Source: Endozoicomonas_A sp049275935 (GTDB lineage Bacteria > Pseudomonadota > Gammaproteobacteria > Pseudomonadales > Endozoicomonadaceae). From it: DNA of 64,000 nt. A program made the position numbers and the translations under genes. The notes beneath the pieces are model-generated. The model saw nothing but the letters and a program-made list of their open reading frames with translations. It was not told where the DNA came from and searched no databases. The stretch is taken from the NCBI RefSeq assembly GCF_049275935.1, contig NZ_CP184830.1:5208001-5272000 (forward strand). The letters are read 5' to 3'. Each line of letters begins with the position of its first letter. The first letter of the stretch is position 1. Positions 55,401-63,430 of the stretch are shown here, piece by piece.

Positions 55401-55562
55401 CGTAAGGCAAAAAGAGCGCTTGAGAAAAGAGGATTTGCGGTGGTTAATGAGAAACGTTTCAGGGGATATGACAAGAAAGGTAAGGTAAAGCTGCAGGAAA
55501 TGCGGGTGCCCGTGAAGGTTGTTCCTGATCGTGATGTTAGTGTTTTGCCGTATAAGGAATGA
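52443..55562 (+). CDS. Large protein with SidE-PDE/HD-like phosphodiesterase motifs, copy 2 (1039 aa)
   Basis: This is a paralogue of the gene at 45020. The metal-site motifs are kept: His663 (CSHVLRARNNLLWY), His701-Asp702 (IIYHDAAAEDVPKEDEED) and LRFADRMDFIRFSGVD. The N-terminal ~120 and C-terminal ~450 residues are highly conserved between the copies. Residues ~330-480 are much more diverged, suggesting a substrate- or partner-specific segment. It has no signal peptide or membrane helix. The start ATG 52443 (MDSLPETGNSLST) follows CAGGGGTTATTGAT. It is divergent from dikinase copy 3 and convergent with copy 4. Confidence 0.8.
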   Translation: MDSLPETGNSLSTASFTNPESCSAQSGKNSNTAHCLSPGSREQLRQELHAALKVGTLGARQIRACDSESCYTRFEKESIYHDHNDEHPKAPRPVNLIIEDVPSLLPPTKDVTVGILKPDTLAAYKNHAVTAHLQFRGLKPDELSTKCLPDHSSLRLKKLEQADRLCSVYRKSTSGELRPNGTFKAPEFREKDNEKLRNPAEWLTTGYTKSHIKCFFTIKENIAKSITDHLQDKHQLEEALGIDPLPWLVFSRQGGSAEVYFEDELPSDHLLTLNEARLRNFAISHNISEEILMMLLNLLPLPLKAEILNQQYLPTQRHPVQVEDIMKLVTNPDSSTHQRLRKLIDQGFPVQKKVFYEGEYQTLFDVLIESAGELCLYDHLHRETAADEDQCMSWTAKQEAIFVQLATDLAKCGVSVNEKTANNILQDFYSIRLCRHLKALGLSYKGIDLRSMILCHPSCNDPAVMLEFHQRCLRLSSAQLQEAFYLVLQRPFEGHHPFNQLRNYLLALFHFGKPNEQTLSAVRKEIADTGPKGIKESLGKLSADDYIIWIKALWKCRDKQPFYQQWPEKVKAEQQQIVELQKSLGLSDCRSAQPASLTQPEELQFLVDAFSVPPVLPNARDNEETILKILQHYYRRPGPERVIQCLGSDTLPGVWKPDHNCSHVLRARNNLLWYIELLEKSDLMRFSESEKNLLSLAIIYHDAAAEDVPKEDEEDRAASYFKRDLKGQYPQHQLNDIAEALARKEDDLQGKSDQNLSTQVRGYLHVLRFADRMDFIRFSGVDASFPGLFKDRQKPRQFDPSRLDLPSQLTRNFTHGPALKPDLQQQLEAAMHGAADLLQVTGSDSKDLRTVPYVQTFQLQPDRTAITDKFEHTPLPLQNMEKYLDDNVRRYIASRAGINTCSSPDHTECKTDQKKGITRGIHNSFHDLRQVRVPERMTRLEKTQCRHGFRLLSTETQEAIVQEVQRLQSKGILMSLGTLTQETLKSRKAKRALEKRGFAVVNEKRFRGYDKKGKVKLQEMRVPVKVVPDRDVSVLPYKE

Positions 55563-55588
55563 AGCGAAGACGCAACAAGGCTGGCTGG

Positions 55589-55623
55589 AATAGGCACAGC
55601 CAGCCTCATAAGTTGTGCCTATT
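55589..55623. terminator. Bidirectional stem-loop between convergent genes
   Basis: AATAGGCACA and TGTGCCTATT form a perfect 10-bp stem. An alternative stem GGCTGGC/GCCAGCC overlaps it at ~55579-55604. The structure fills the 76-bp gap between the SidE-like copy 2 stop and the dikinase copy 4 stop. Confidence 0.7.
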
Positions 55624-55638
55624 GCTCTATTGCCTGAA

Positions 55639-58600
55639 TCAAGCGTCCTGGTTCCGGGCTGCAGCCTGAATATCCGGATCAGATTTCAGTTCCTCGCCAA
55701 GGTATTCGTAAATGCGGACATCCCTTGAGAGCAGTGGCAGAACAAAGTCCTTGTCGTTTTTAAGGGACTCAGGAGCAAAGTCCATGACCTTAGGGTTTTC
55801 TTCAATGAGTATTCTCAAGAGGGTTTTATTGTTTTTTACTGTCTGCCCGGCATAGTGAAAGGCATCAAAATGCCTTCTGGTAGCCGCCATAACCACATCA
55901 GGGTCATTTTTGAGATCCGTACCGGCATACTTTAGTGCACAGCCATCACTTTTAATGGCAAGCATTACCAGCACTCTATCCTTTTTGAAACGAGCGCTGG
56001 CATATTTTAATGACAGCCCTTGCTGTCCTATTGCAGATTTGGCTATTTCAATATCATCCTTGAATTCGTCGGAGATATATCTGAATACATTTGGGTTTTG
56101 TTGCACCAGGAAAAGCACCAGATTCCTGTCGTGATCTATATCAAAGTTCTCACGCAGGAGTAAAATAAAAATCTTTGGAGAGTGGGTTTCAATGGCCATG
56201 TGAGCTAGCAGTTCTTTTGTTATTCTTGCAGCATAATTCGGCTGAAGGTGTCCGGTAGCAGCGGTCAGGATTTGACGAAGATTTGAACTTCTATCCGGGC
56301 CTTGAGTTGTGTTAAGAAAATCATCAACTTGTTGGACCATTTCATGGAAGAACCTGTATTCGCCGTCCAGAAAATCAAGGAACGCAAAGTCATAGTAGTA
56401 TGAGGGTATATGACGGCTTTTGATGACATCCAATACCAGGCAATGTTTGAATATCCAGCTATTCAGGTCGTCGTTCAACCCGTTTTGGCACTTTTTAACC
56501 AGTGTTTCAAAATACCACTTATCGGTATTATTTCCGCGATTAAAATTGTTGATTGATATATCCATCGAGGGCAGTCCTCTCAGGACAGTGATCAATTTCA
56601 CAAAGCCATTCTGTAACGCTAAGGTGGTATCAACCTGGGTGTATTCTATGATCATTTTCCCCGCGTTTTGATTGAAACTGATCGCCATTGGTCGTGAACT
56701 TTTATCAATTGATGCACAACGTAGTGTCTGGACCAAAAGCCAGAAACGTTTCAATTTGCCCTGTAGGTGTTTTTTTTCCTCGTCTTGGGAAAAACGATCA
56801 GAGATGTCGAGCCGAAGTGTACGGCCCTTACCTCCCTCGGCCTGTTCCAGCATTGCTATGGTGCAGATGTGCACTCCGAGGGTTGCATTAATAAAAGCGG
56901 CATCCACCATATTAAGCATGCGTAGCTTTACTATGCCAAGTCTTCTCAGTACAAAAAGGCAATTGTCGTTTAATAGTCCGGGAACTCCTTGGGGGAGTAT
57001 GTCAATCAGTGTTCTATTTTCTGTGATTTTGGTGATTTGTCCCTGCCCTGATGCTGCTGCCACCGGGGCGAGAGCGCTAACAAATCGCTGATGAAGCCAG
57101 TAAATCAGGTCGTGGGCAGAGCGGATATCGCGCACTTCTTCTGGCTGGTTCAGTTTTTGCAATTTATCCAGCAAGGCCTGGCAATCTCTCAGCCACTGTC
57201 TGAAATTCGCAGACTGGTCCGGTACTTCCTGGTCGCTGGTCAGCGGTATGACCACTTTTGAGCGCAGGTTAGCAATGGCATCTTTCAGGCAATTGCTTTG
57301 TGTTTCAAGGGATGAGAGTTCCTCGGTAAAGGGTTGGACTTCGGCTGCTATTGCATTCGATTCAGACGCTGTGGCCAGCGTTAAAAAGTTCTGATAACCG
57401 GATACAAACCGTTGTAAATCCTCTTGTAGCTGCTGAATCTCGATGCCAAGCTGTTTTAATAGTTTCGATCGGTTTGCTGACATGCTGACGGCCTTACTTC
57501 GCCCCGGGCCAAGGCAGAAGCCTGCTAACCGGTCAGGGTGAAAATAGTCCAGCAACCGGGTATTTTGGCGATTCAGCCAGTCAAAACCTTCGTCGACTCG
57601 GTTGAAGTTCGGTGGCTCAGCAGCACCGGTTGCGGGTGAGCTGATGATATCCTGTCTGGAACTGGTGCTATGGGCCTGCCAGAAGGCAGACTGGTCGCCG
57701 TTTAGCAAACAGGCTCCGGGGCTGTCGGCAAAACTCCCTGCCACCAGTGTTACCTGTTGTCCGCTGCTCTGTCTTAATGCCTCAGGATACTGAGAACCAG
57801 CCAACAGACAGGGTATACCCGCCTGGCGCAGGGTGATGGCAACATGATCGTTGGTTCCCCCCTGGTTGAACACGCAGCCGCCCAGACGTTTTAAAATATC
57901 GGGTGCCAGCATCCAGTCACTGGCGTGATTGGCAAACAGAAGGGTTCCGGGCGGAATCTGTTCTGCCTTGACCGGTTCGGTGACCGCCATGGCTACACCA
58001 CTGCAGCAACCTTCACTGACCATGATTCCTTCAGCCAGTGGCAGGGTTGGCACAGGTGCAGAGAAACGGGTACTGCCCGGCAGCTGGGTCACTGGTCGGC
58101 ACTGGAACACGTAGAGTTGCTGATCGCCATCCACGCCGAACTCAATATCGACCGGGCAACAGAACATATCTTCCAGCTGTTCTGTGTATTGCTGCAGTTT
58201 TTGCAATATCTCGTCAGAGAGCATGATGTCTTTTGCATCCGGGGATGCCGTCGTGCTTTGTTCGATATAACCTGCTTCGCCGGTCTCTTCACCGGTGATT
58301 TTTTCCAGAACAAACTGAGTGGTAACGTCTCCAGCGGTAAATTGCCGATCCGGTTGACTGTTTTCGTCATGACTGCGCCTGATCGTATAGCGATGGGGTT
58401 GGATACCTGTATTTCCGGAGACCGCCCCCCGGGGTTGACCTGGTGCAAATTCCACCTGAATGGTATCGTCCTGTAACGTTGAGTGGCTGATCACTACACC
58501 CCCCAGCTGACAATGAATACACTCCTGCAGGACCAGCGCCATGGGTTTTACCTGTCCGTTTGGACAGACTTCAGGTCGGTAGGCGGAGGACAGGACTTGC

Positions 58601-59352
58601 AGGCAGGTTTTCAGGATATCGCCGCCACCATGAACCCGGGAATCATAGCGACCGGCCTGGGCGTTGCCGAAGCGGTCTTCATCGACGCCGGAACTGCGGA
58701 CGATGCAGGCTTCCCCGGCTTGTTGCCGGAGCCTGAAGAAGCAATGGCGAATATCCCGGGCAGCACTGATATTTTTGACGAGTTGATAGAAATCCTCACT
58801 GGCAATAAACCCGGATAACCCCTTGAGCCATTCTGATTGTTGCAGATGGGGGAGTTCGGTAACAGTCCTGCGCAATTGTTCCAGACTGAATGATTCCTGA
58901 CCCCGCGAGTCAATATCTGGCAAAAAGGGCAACAGGCATTTTGCTGGGAAAGACTGTTGCTCCAGTCTGGCGACCAGGGTTGTGTCAACCACAGTGAAGG
59001 GTGGAACCGGGATACCGGCCTGCTGCAAACGCTGCAGAAACAAACCTTTGCCGCCAAAAGAGGATCGGATTTGCTCGTCTGTGATGAGAGTAGAAATGTC
59101 AGGTGGCAAGTCATGGTTGGCAGGCTTGCTATTTTTCGTAACCGGATGTTCGACACCACGAGCGGGTAGCGGAGTAAAAGACGGGAAAGCTTTACCTGGA
59201 TAAACCTTCATTAACTGCAGCTGCTTGCGAGAAGGGCTCTCTTGATCGTAAGGAGTGACAGAACGGTTGAGTGCGTACGCTGCCTGATCACCCGATAACC
59301 GGGCAGATTTGTCCTCAGCCGGACCTGATTTTGTGGGTTGAATACTCTCCAT
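55639..59352 (-). CDS. PEP-synthase-like/DUF4116 protein, copy 4 (1237 aa)
   Basis: It has the ATP-grasp motif VRSSGVDEDRFGNAQAGRYD, phosphohistidine candidate His503 in GGTNDHVAITLRQAGIP, a diverged helical region and DUF4116 repeats (LKNDKDFVLPLL, LKSDPDI). The N-terminus is the MESIQPTKSG type shared with copies 0 and 1, but unlike them it keeps the TTGAAA element 40 bases before its ATG. It ends AAARNQDA and has no CaaX tail. The mixed N-terminal type and promoter point to recombination between copies. Confidence 0.86.
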   Translation of the reverse strand: MESIQPTKSGPAEDKSARLSGDQAAYALNRSVTPYDQESPSRKQLQLMKVYPGKAFPSFTPLPARGVEHPVTKNSKPANHDLPPDISTLITDEQIRSSFGGKGLFLQRLQQAGIPVPPFTVVDTTLVARLEQQSFPAKCLLPFLPDIDSRGQESFSLEQLRRTVTELPHLQQSEWLKGLSGFIASEDFYQLVKNISAARDIRHCFFRLRQQAGEACIVRSSGVDEDRFGNAQAGRYDSRVHGGGDILKTCLQVLSSAYRPEVCPNGQVKPMALVLQECIHCQLGGVVISHSTLQDDTIQVEFAPGQPRGAVSGNTGIQPHRYTIRRSHDENSQPDRQFTAGDVTTQFVLEKITGEETGEAGYIEQSTTASPDAKDIMLSDEILQKLQQYTEQLEDMFCCPVDIEFGVDGDQQLYVFQCRPVTQLPGSTRFSAPVPTLPLAEGIMVSEGCCSGVAMAVTEPVKAEQIPPGTLLFANHASDWMLAPDILKRLGGCVFNQGGTNDHVAITLRQAGIPCLLAGSQYPEALRQSSGQQVTLVAGSFADSPGACLLNGDQSAFWQAHSTSSRQDIISSPATGAAEPPNFNRVDEGFDWLNRQNTRLLDYFHPDRLAGFCLGPGRSKAVSMSANRSKLLKQLGIEIQQLQEDLQRFVSGYQNFLTLATASESNAIAAEVQPFTEELSSLETQSNCLKDAIANLRSKVVIPLTSDQEVPDQSANFRQWLRDCQALLDKLQKLNQPEEVRDIRSAHDLIYWLHQRFVSALAPVAAASGQGQITKITENRTLIDILPQGVPGLLNDNCLFVLRRLGIVKLRMLNMVDAAFINATLGVHICTIAMLEQAEGGKGRTLRLDISDRFSQDEEKKHLQGKLKRFWLLVQTLRCASIDKSSRPMAISFNQNAGKMIIEYTQVDTTLALQNGFVKLITVLRGLPSMDISINNFNRGNNTDKWYFETLVKKCQNGLNDDLNSWIFKHCLVLDVIKSRHIPSYYYDFAFLDFLDGEYRFFHEMVQQVDDFLNTTQGPDRSSNLRQILTAATGHLQPNYAARITKELLAHMAIETHSPKIFILLLRENFDIDHDRNLVLFLVQQNPNVFRYISDEFKDDIEIAKSAIGQQGLSLKYASARFKKDRVLVMLAIKSDGCALKYAGTDLKNDPDVVMAATRRHFDAFHYAGQTVKNNKTLLRILIEENPKVMDFAPESLKNDKDFVLPLLSRDVRIYEYLGEELKSDPDIQAAARNQDA

Positions 59353-59590
59353 AGCCTGGATTTCCTTGATTTCTTTGAAATAAGACCCTTACTTTTGAAA
59401 AAAGTTTCAATAAATGAACATCAGGCCTCCTCTTGCACAGAGAGACCAGAATGAGAGGTGTTTCTTGAGGGTTCTAGCGAAATTTCCGGGCGACCTTCGG
59501 GGCGACATTCCGGTACCGGGCGTCTTTATCTGCACCCCATCAGTTCACAAAAGCGCACTCAGAAGGTGAAAGTCAGAGTCAGAGTCAGAG
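59353..59590. other. Spacer between copies 4 and 5 with an extra promoter-bearing segment
   Basis: Its outer parts match the spacers at 36905 and 40831 (CTTACTTT, then ATTCCGGTACCGGG and GCACTCAGAAGGTGAAA). Between them lie ~110 bp (~59393-59503) containing the TTGAAA element; these are absent upstream of copies 0 and 1. A GTCAGA hexamer is repeated four times near 59575-59598. No gene. Confidence 0.65.
59393..59410 (-). promoter_or_regulatory. Conserved element upstream of dikinase copy 4
   Basis: TTGAAACTTTTTTCAAAA on the gene strand, ending 40 bases before ATG 59352, even though the bases between it and the start differ from copies 2, 3 and 5. Confidence 0.6.
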
Positions 59591-62500
59591 TCAGAGGATT
59601 ACACACGAAGAGCCTTGACTCCGTTGCCCGGCAGCAGCCAGAATATCCGGATCAGATTTCAGTCTGTTGCTGAGATATTTATAGATGTCAGGCTCTCGTG
59701 AGAGCAGTGGGAGAATAAGCTTCTTGTCATTTTTGATGGACTTATTAGAGAATACGATGGCCATGGGTTGTTCCTTAATGATAATCCTCAACAAGGCTTC
59801 ATCGTTTATTGCTGTCTTCCCGGCATGAAAAAGGGCATACGCATTCTTTTTCGTGGCCAACAGAACCACCTCGTGGTCATTCTTGAGCTTGCTACTGGCA
59901 TACCTGATTGCATCACCATCTTTTTTGACGGCAATCTTTACCAGCGTTCTATCATTTCTGAGACGATCGCTGGCATATTTTAAAAAATATGGATTTTGTT
60001 CTATTGCAGTTTTAGCGATGTCAACATCATCCTTCAATTTGTCATCGAGAGATGCAAATATCTTTGGATTTTGCTTAACCAGCAGAAGCACCAGTCCTCT
60101 ATCCTTATCCAGATCAAAGTCCTCACGCAAGAGTTTAATAGCAACATCATCTATGCGCCGCCAATCATCCAGACTAGCCATACAAAATAACAGTTCTTTT
60201 ATAATTCCTTGTGCAGCCTTCGGCTCAAGGTGGCTGGTAGCAGTGGTAATGATTTGGCGAAGTTCCGAATGGTTATTCAGGTCCTTAGTTCTCTGAAACC
60301 AGGCACCGATTCCTTTGCCCATTTCATAAAAGAGCCTGTATTCACTTTCCAGAAAATCAAGGAGCGAAACATCATCAGGTCTGGAGTGGCTTGGACGATC
60401 GTCGAAGTCATCATCCCCGCCCCCTGAGATTGAATCCAATAGCACGTAATTTTTGAAGCTTGTCTCATTTCTTATGATTGCATCCAATACCAGGCATTGT
60501 TTGTATGTCGACTTATTTAAGGGATCGTCCAGTCCGTTTTGGCACCTTTTAACCAGTGTTTCAAAATTCCACCGATCAGCAATTGCACCCTGAGAAGAAT
60601 TGTTGATTGACATATCCATGTCGCGCAGTGCTGACAGAATAACCAACAATTTCACAGAGGCCTCCTGTAATGCTGATGTGGAATCAACCTGATTGCACTC
60701 TATGGTTATTTTACCCGTGCTTTGATTGAAGCAGATCGCCATTGGCCGTGAATTTTCATCAATCGATGCACAGCGGAGTGTCTGGACCAAAAACCAGAAA
60801 CGCTTCAATTTACCCTGTAGGTGTATGTTTCTCTGGTCTTGGGAAAAATCGTCCGAGATGTCGAGGCGGAGTGTACGGCCCTTGCCTCCCTCGGCCTGTT
60901 CCAGCATGGTTATGGTGCAGACGTGTACTCCCAAGGATATAGTGGCAAAAGCAGCATCCGCCATGTTAAGCACACTTAGCTTCAATCCGGGAATATCCTC
61001 CAGTAACGAGATGCAACGGTGGTTTAATAGTCCGTAAGCGCCTGGGGGGCGCATATCAATCAGCGATCTCTTTTTAGCAAATTTGGTAATTTCTCCCTGT
61101 CCTGATGCTTTAGCCACCGGGGCAAGAGCTTTAACAAATCGCTTATGAAGCCAGTAAATCAGGTCATGAGCAGAATGGATAGCTGTCACTTGCTTGGGCT
61201 GGGTCAGTGTTTGCAATTTATCCCGCAAGGTCTGGCAATCCTTCAGCCATTGTCTGAAATTCGCAGGCTGGCTGGATACTTTCAGGCCAGTGGTCAGCGG
61301 TATGACCACTTTTGAACACAGGTTATCAATGGCATCTTTCAGGCTCTTGCATTGTTTTTCAAGGAGCTGGATTTCATTGCAAAAGGTTCGCACTTTAATG
61401 TGTGCTTTATCGGATTGAGACACTTTGGCCAGATCTAAAAAGCGCGTATAACCGGATACAAACAGTTGCAAATCATCCTGCAACAGCCGAATCTCCATGC
61501 CAAGCTGTTGCAACAGATCCGATCGGTTTGCTGACATGCTCACGACCTTGCTCCGCCTCGGGCCAAGGCAGTGACTGAGTATTCGGTCAGGGAGAAAATA
61601 ATCCAGCAAGCGGTTATTTTGGCGATTCAGCCAGCTAAAACCTTCGTCGACCCGGGTGAAGTCCGGGGGTTCTGCAGCACCTGTTGCGGGTGAGCTGACG
61701 GTCTCCTGTCCGGAATGGTTACTATTGGCCTCCCAGAAGGCAGACTGGTCGCCTGTCAGCAAATAGGCTCCGGGGCTGCCGGAAAAACTGCCTGCCACCA
61801 GTGTGACCTGTTGCCCGCTGGCTGCCTCAGAATATTGAGAACCAGCCACCAGACAGGGTATACCCGCCTGACGCAGGGTGATGGCAACATGATCGTTGGT
61901 TCCTCCCTGTTTGAACACGCAGCCGCCCAGACGTTTTAAAATATCCGGTGCCAGCATCCAGTCACTGCCGTGATTGGCAAGCAGAATGGTACCGGGCGGA
62001 ATCTGTTCCGCGCTGACCGGCTCGTTAACCACCAGGGCAAGGCCACTGCAATAACCTTCACTGACCAGGGTTCCTTCAGCCAGAGGCAGGGAGGGAGCGG
62101 CTGCACAGAAACGGCTACTGCCTGGCAGCTGGGTCACTGGTCGGCACTGGAAGACGAAGACATTCCCCCGGTTATCGACACCGAACTCCACATCCACCGG
62201 GCAATAGAACATATTTTCCAGCTGTTCTATATACTTCTGGACTTGTTGCAATATCTTGTCAGTAAGCCTGATGTCTTTTGCATTGCCGGTTGTCGCAATG
62301 CACTCTTCAACATAACCCTCTCCACCGGTGATTTTTTTCAGAACAAACTGGCTGCTAACGTCTCCCGGGGTAAATTGCCGATCCGGTTGGCTGTTTTCGT
62401 CATCACTGCGCCTGATCGTATAGCGATGAGGGCGGATGCCTGCATTTCCGGAGACGGCCCCCCGTGGTTGCCCCTGTGCAAATTCCAGCTCCATGGCATC

Positions 62501-63361
62501 GTCTTCCAACGTTGAGTGGCTGATCACTACACCCCCCAGCCGACAATGGATGCACTGCTGCAGGACCAGCGCCATGGGTTTTACCTGTCCGTTCGGGCAG
62601 ACCTCAGGCCGGTAGGCGGATGACAGGACTTGCAAGCAGGTTTTCAGGATATCGCCGCCACCATGAACCCGGGAATCATAGCGACCGGCCTGGGCATTGC
62701 CGAAGCGGTCTTCATCGACGCCGGAACTTCGGACGATGCAGGCTCCCCTGGCTTGTTGCCGAAGTAGGGTGTAGCAATGGTGAATCTCCCTGGCAGCACT
62801 GGTTTTTTTGACCTGTTGATAGAAATCCTCACTGGCAATAAATCCGGATAGCCCCTTGAGCCATTCTGATTGTTGCGGATGGGGGAGTTTGGTAACGATC
62901 GTGCGCAATTGTTCCAGACTGAATGATTTCTGGCTCCGCATGTTTATGTGTGGCAAAAAGGGCAACAGGCATTTTTTGGGGAAAGGCTGTTGCTCCAGCC
63001 TGGCGACCAGAGCAGTGTCAACCACAGTGAAGGGTGGAACCGGGATCCCGGCCTGCTGCATATGGTGCAGAAACAGTCCCTTGCCGCCCACAAAGGCCCG
63101 GTCATTGTTGGCTTGCAAGCTGGACAAGTCATGGCTGGCAGGCCTGCGGTTATCCGTATTCGGAAGTTTGATATCACGAGCAGGTAGTTGAGGACAAGAG
63201 AGGACAGTTTTGTCTGAATTATCCTTCATGCAGGGTGGGAAATCTTGCTTGGCAGAAATAACAGAACGAGCGAATGCAGATGCAGATGCTTTTTCGCATT
63301 TTGGCGAACAGGCAGATGTGGGTAATGCTAAGCCCGATGTTGTTAGCTGAGTGTTTTCCAT
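59591..63361 (-). CDS. PEP-synthase-like/DUF4116 protein, copy 5 (~1256 aa), ending in a CaaX box
   Basis: It has the same architecture, with VRSSGVDEDRFGNAQAG and phosphohistidine candidate His491 in GGTNDHVAITLRQAGIP. It is the most diverged full copy, with small deletions in the N-terminal third and an acidic insertion (ISGGGDDDFDDRPSHSRP) in the helical region. The DUF4116 repeats remain (LKNDHEVVLLATK, LKSDPDI). It ends GQRSQGSSCVIL, so it has the CaaX box but not the basic stretch of copy 2. ATG 63361 (MENTQLTTSG) is preferred over 63376 because GGAGATCACAGTC and the element 40 bases upstream then line up with copies 2 and 3. Confidence 0.86.
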   Translation of the reverse strand: MENTQLTTSGLALPTSACSPKCEKASASAFARSVISAKQDFPPCMKDNSDKTVLSCPQLPARDIKLPNTDNRRPASHDLSSLQANNDRAFVGGKGLFLHHMQQAGIPVPPFTVVDTALVARLEQQPFPKKCLLPFLPHINMRSQKSFSLEQLRTIVTKLPHPQQSEWLKGLSGFIASEDFYQQVKKTSAAREIHHCYTLLRQQARGACIVRSSGVDEDRFGNAQAGRYDSRVHGGGDILKTCLQVLSSAYRPEVCPNGQVKPMALVLQQCIHCRLGGVVISHSTLEDDAMELEFAQGQPRGAVSGNAGIRPHRYTIRRSDDENSQPDRQFTPGDVSSQFVLKKITGGEGYVEECIATTGNAKDIRLTDKILQQVQKYIEQLENMFYCPVDVEFGVDNRGNVFVFQCRPVTQLPGSSRFCAAAPSLPLAEGTLVSEGYCSGLALVVNEPVSAEQIPPGTILLANHGSDWMLAPDILKRLGGCVFKQGGTNDHVAITLRQAGIPCLVAGSQYSEAASGQQVTLVAGSFSGSPGAYLLTGDQSAFWEANSNHSGQETVSSPATGAAEPPDFTRVDEGFSWLNRQNNRLLDYFLPDRILSHCLGPRRSKVVSMSANRSDLLQQLGMEIRLLQDDLQLFVSGYTRFLDLAKVSQSDKAHIKVRTFCNEIQLLEKQCKSLKDAIDNLCSKVVIPLTTGLKVSSQPANFRQWLKDCQTLRDKLQTLTQPKQVTAIHSAHDLIYWLHKRFVKALAPVAKASGQGEITKFAKKRSLIDMRPPGAYGLLNHRCISLLEDIPGLKLSVLNMADAAFATISLGVHVCTITMLEQAEGGKGRTLRLDISDDFSQDQRNIHLQGKLKRFWFLVQTLRCASIDENSRPMAICFNQSTGKITIECNQVDSTSALQEASVKLLVILSALRDMDMSINNSSQGAIADRWNFETLVKRCQNGLDDPLNKSTYKQCLVLDAIIRNETSFKNYVLLDSISGGGDDDFDDRPSHSRPDDVSLLDFLESEYRLFYEMGKGIGAWFQRTKDLNNHSELRQIITTATSHLEPKAAQGIIKELLFCMASLDDWRRIDDVAIKLLREDFDLDKDRGLVLLLVKQNPKIFASLDDKLKDDVDIAKTAIEQNPYFLKYASDRLRNDRTLVKIAVKKDGDAIRYASSKLKNDHEVVLLATKKNAYALFHAGKTAINDEALLRIIIKEQPMAIVFSNKSIKNDKKLILPLLSREPDIYKYLSNRLKSDPDILAAAGQRSQGSSCVIL

Positions 63362-63401
63362 GACTGTGATCTCCATAATCCTTTCTATATTTGACTGGTG
63401 T

Positions 63402-63420
63402 TTTTGAAAAAAGTTTCAAC
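63402..63420 (-). promoter_or_regulatory. Conserved element upstream of dikinase copy 5
   Basis: GTTGAAACTTTTTTCAAAA on the gene strand, ending 40 bases before ATG 63361. It also lies at the 3' break point of the broken copy 6. Confidence 0.6.
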
Positions 63421-63430
63421 TATCCGTCAG

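Noticed and set aside
59575..59598. GTCAGA x4 microsatellite as a phase-variation switch for copy 5
   Set aside because: It lies after or at the very end of the gene, and the unit is six bases, so length changes would not alter frame or promoter.
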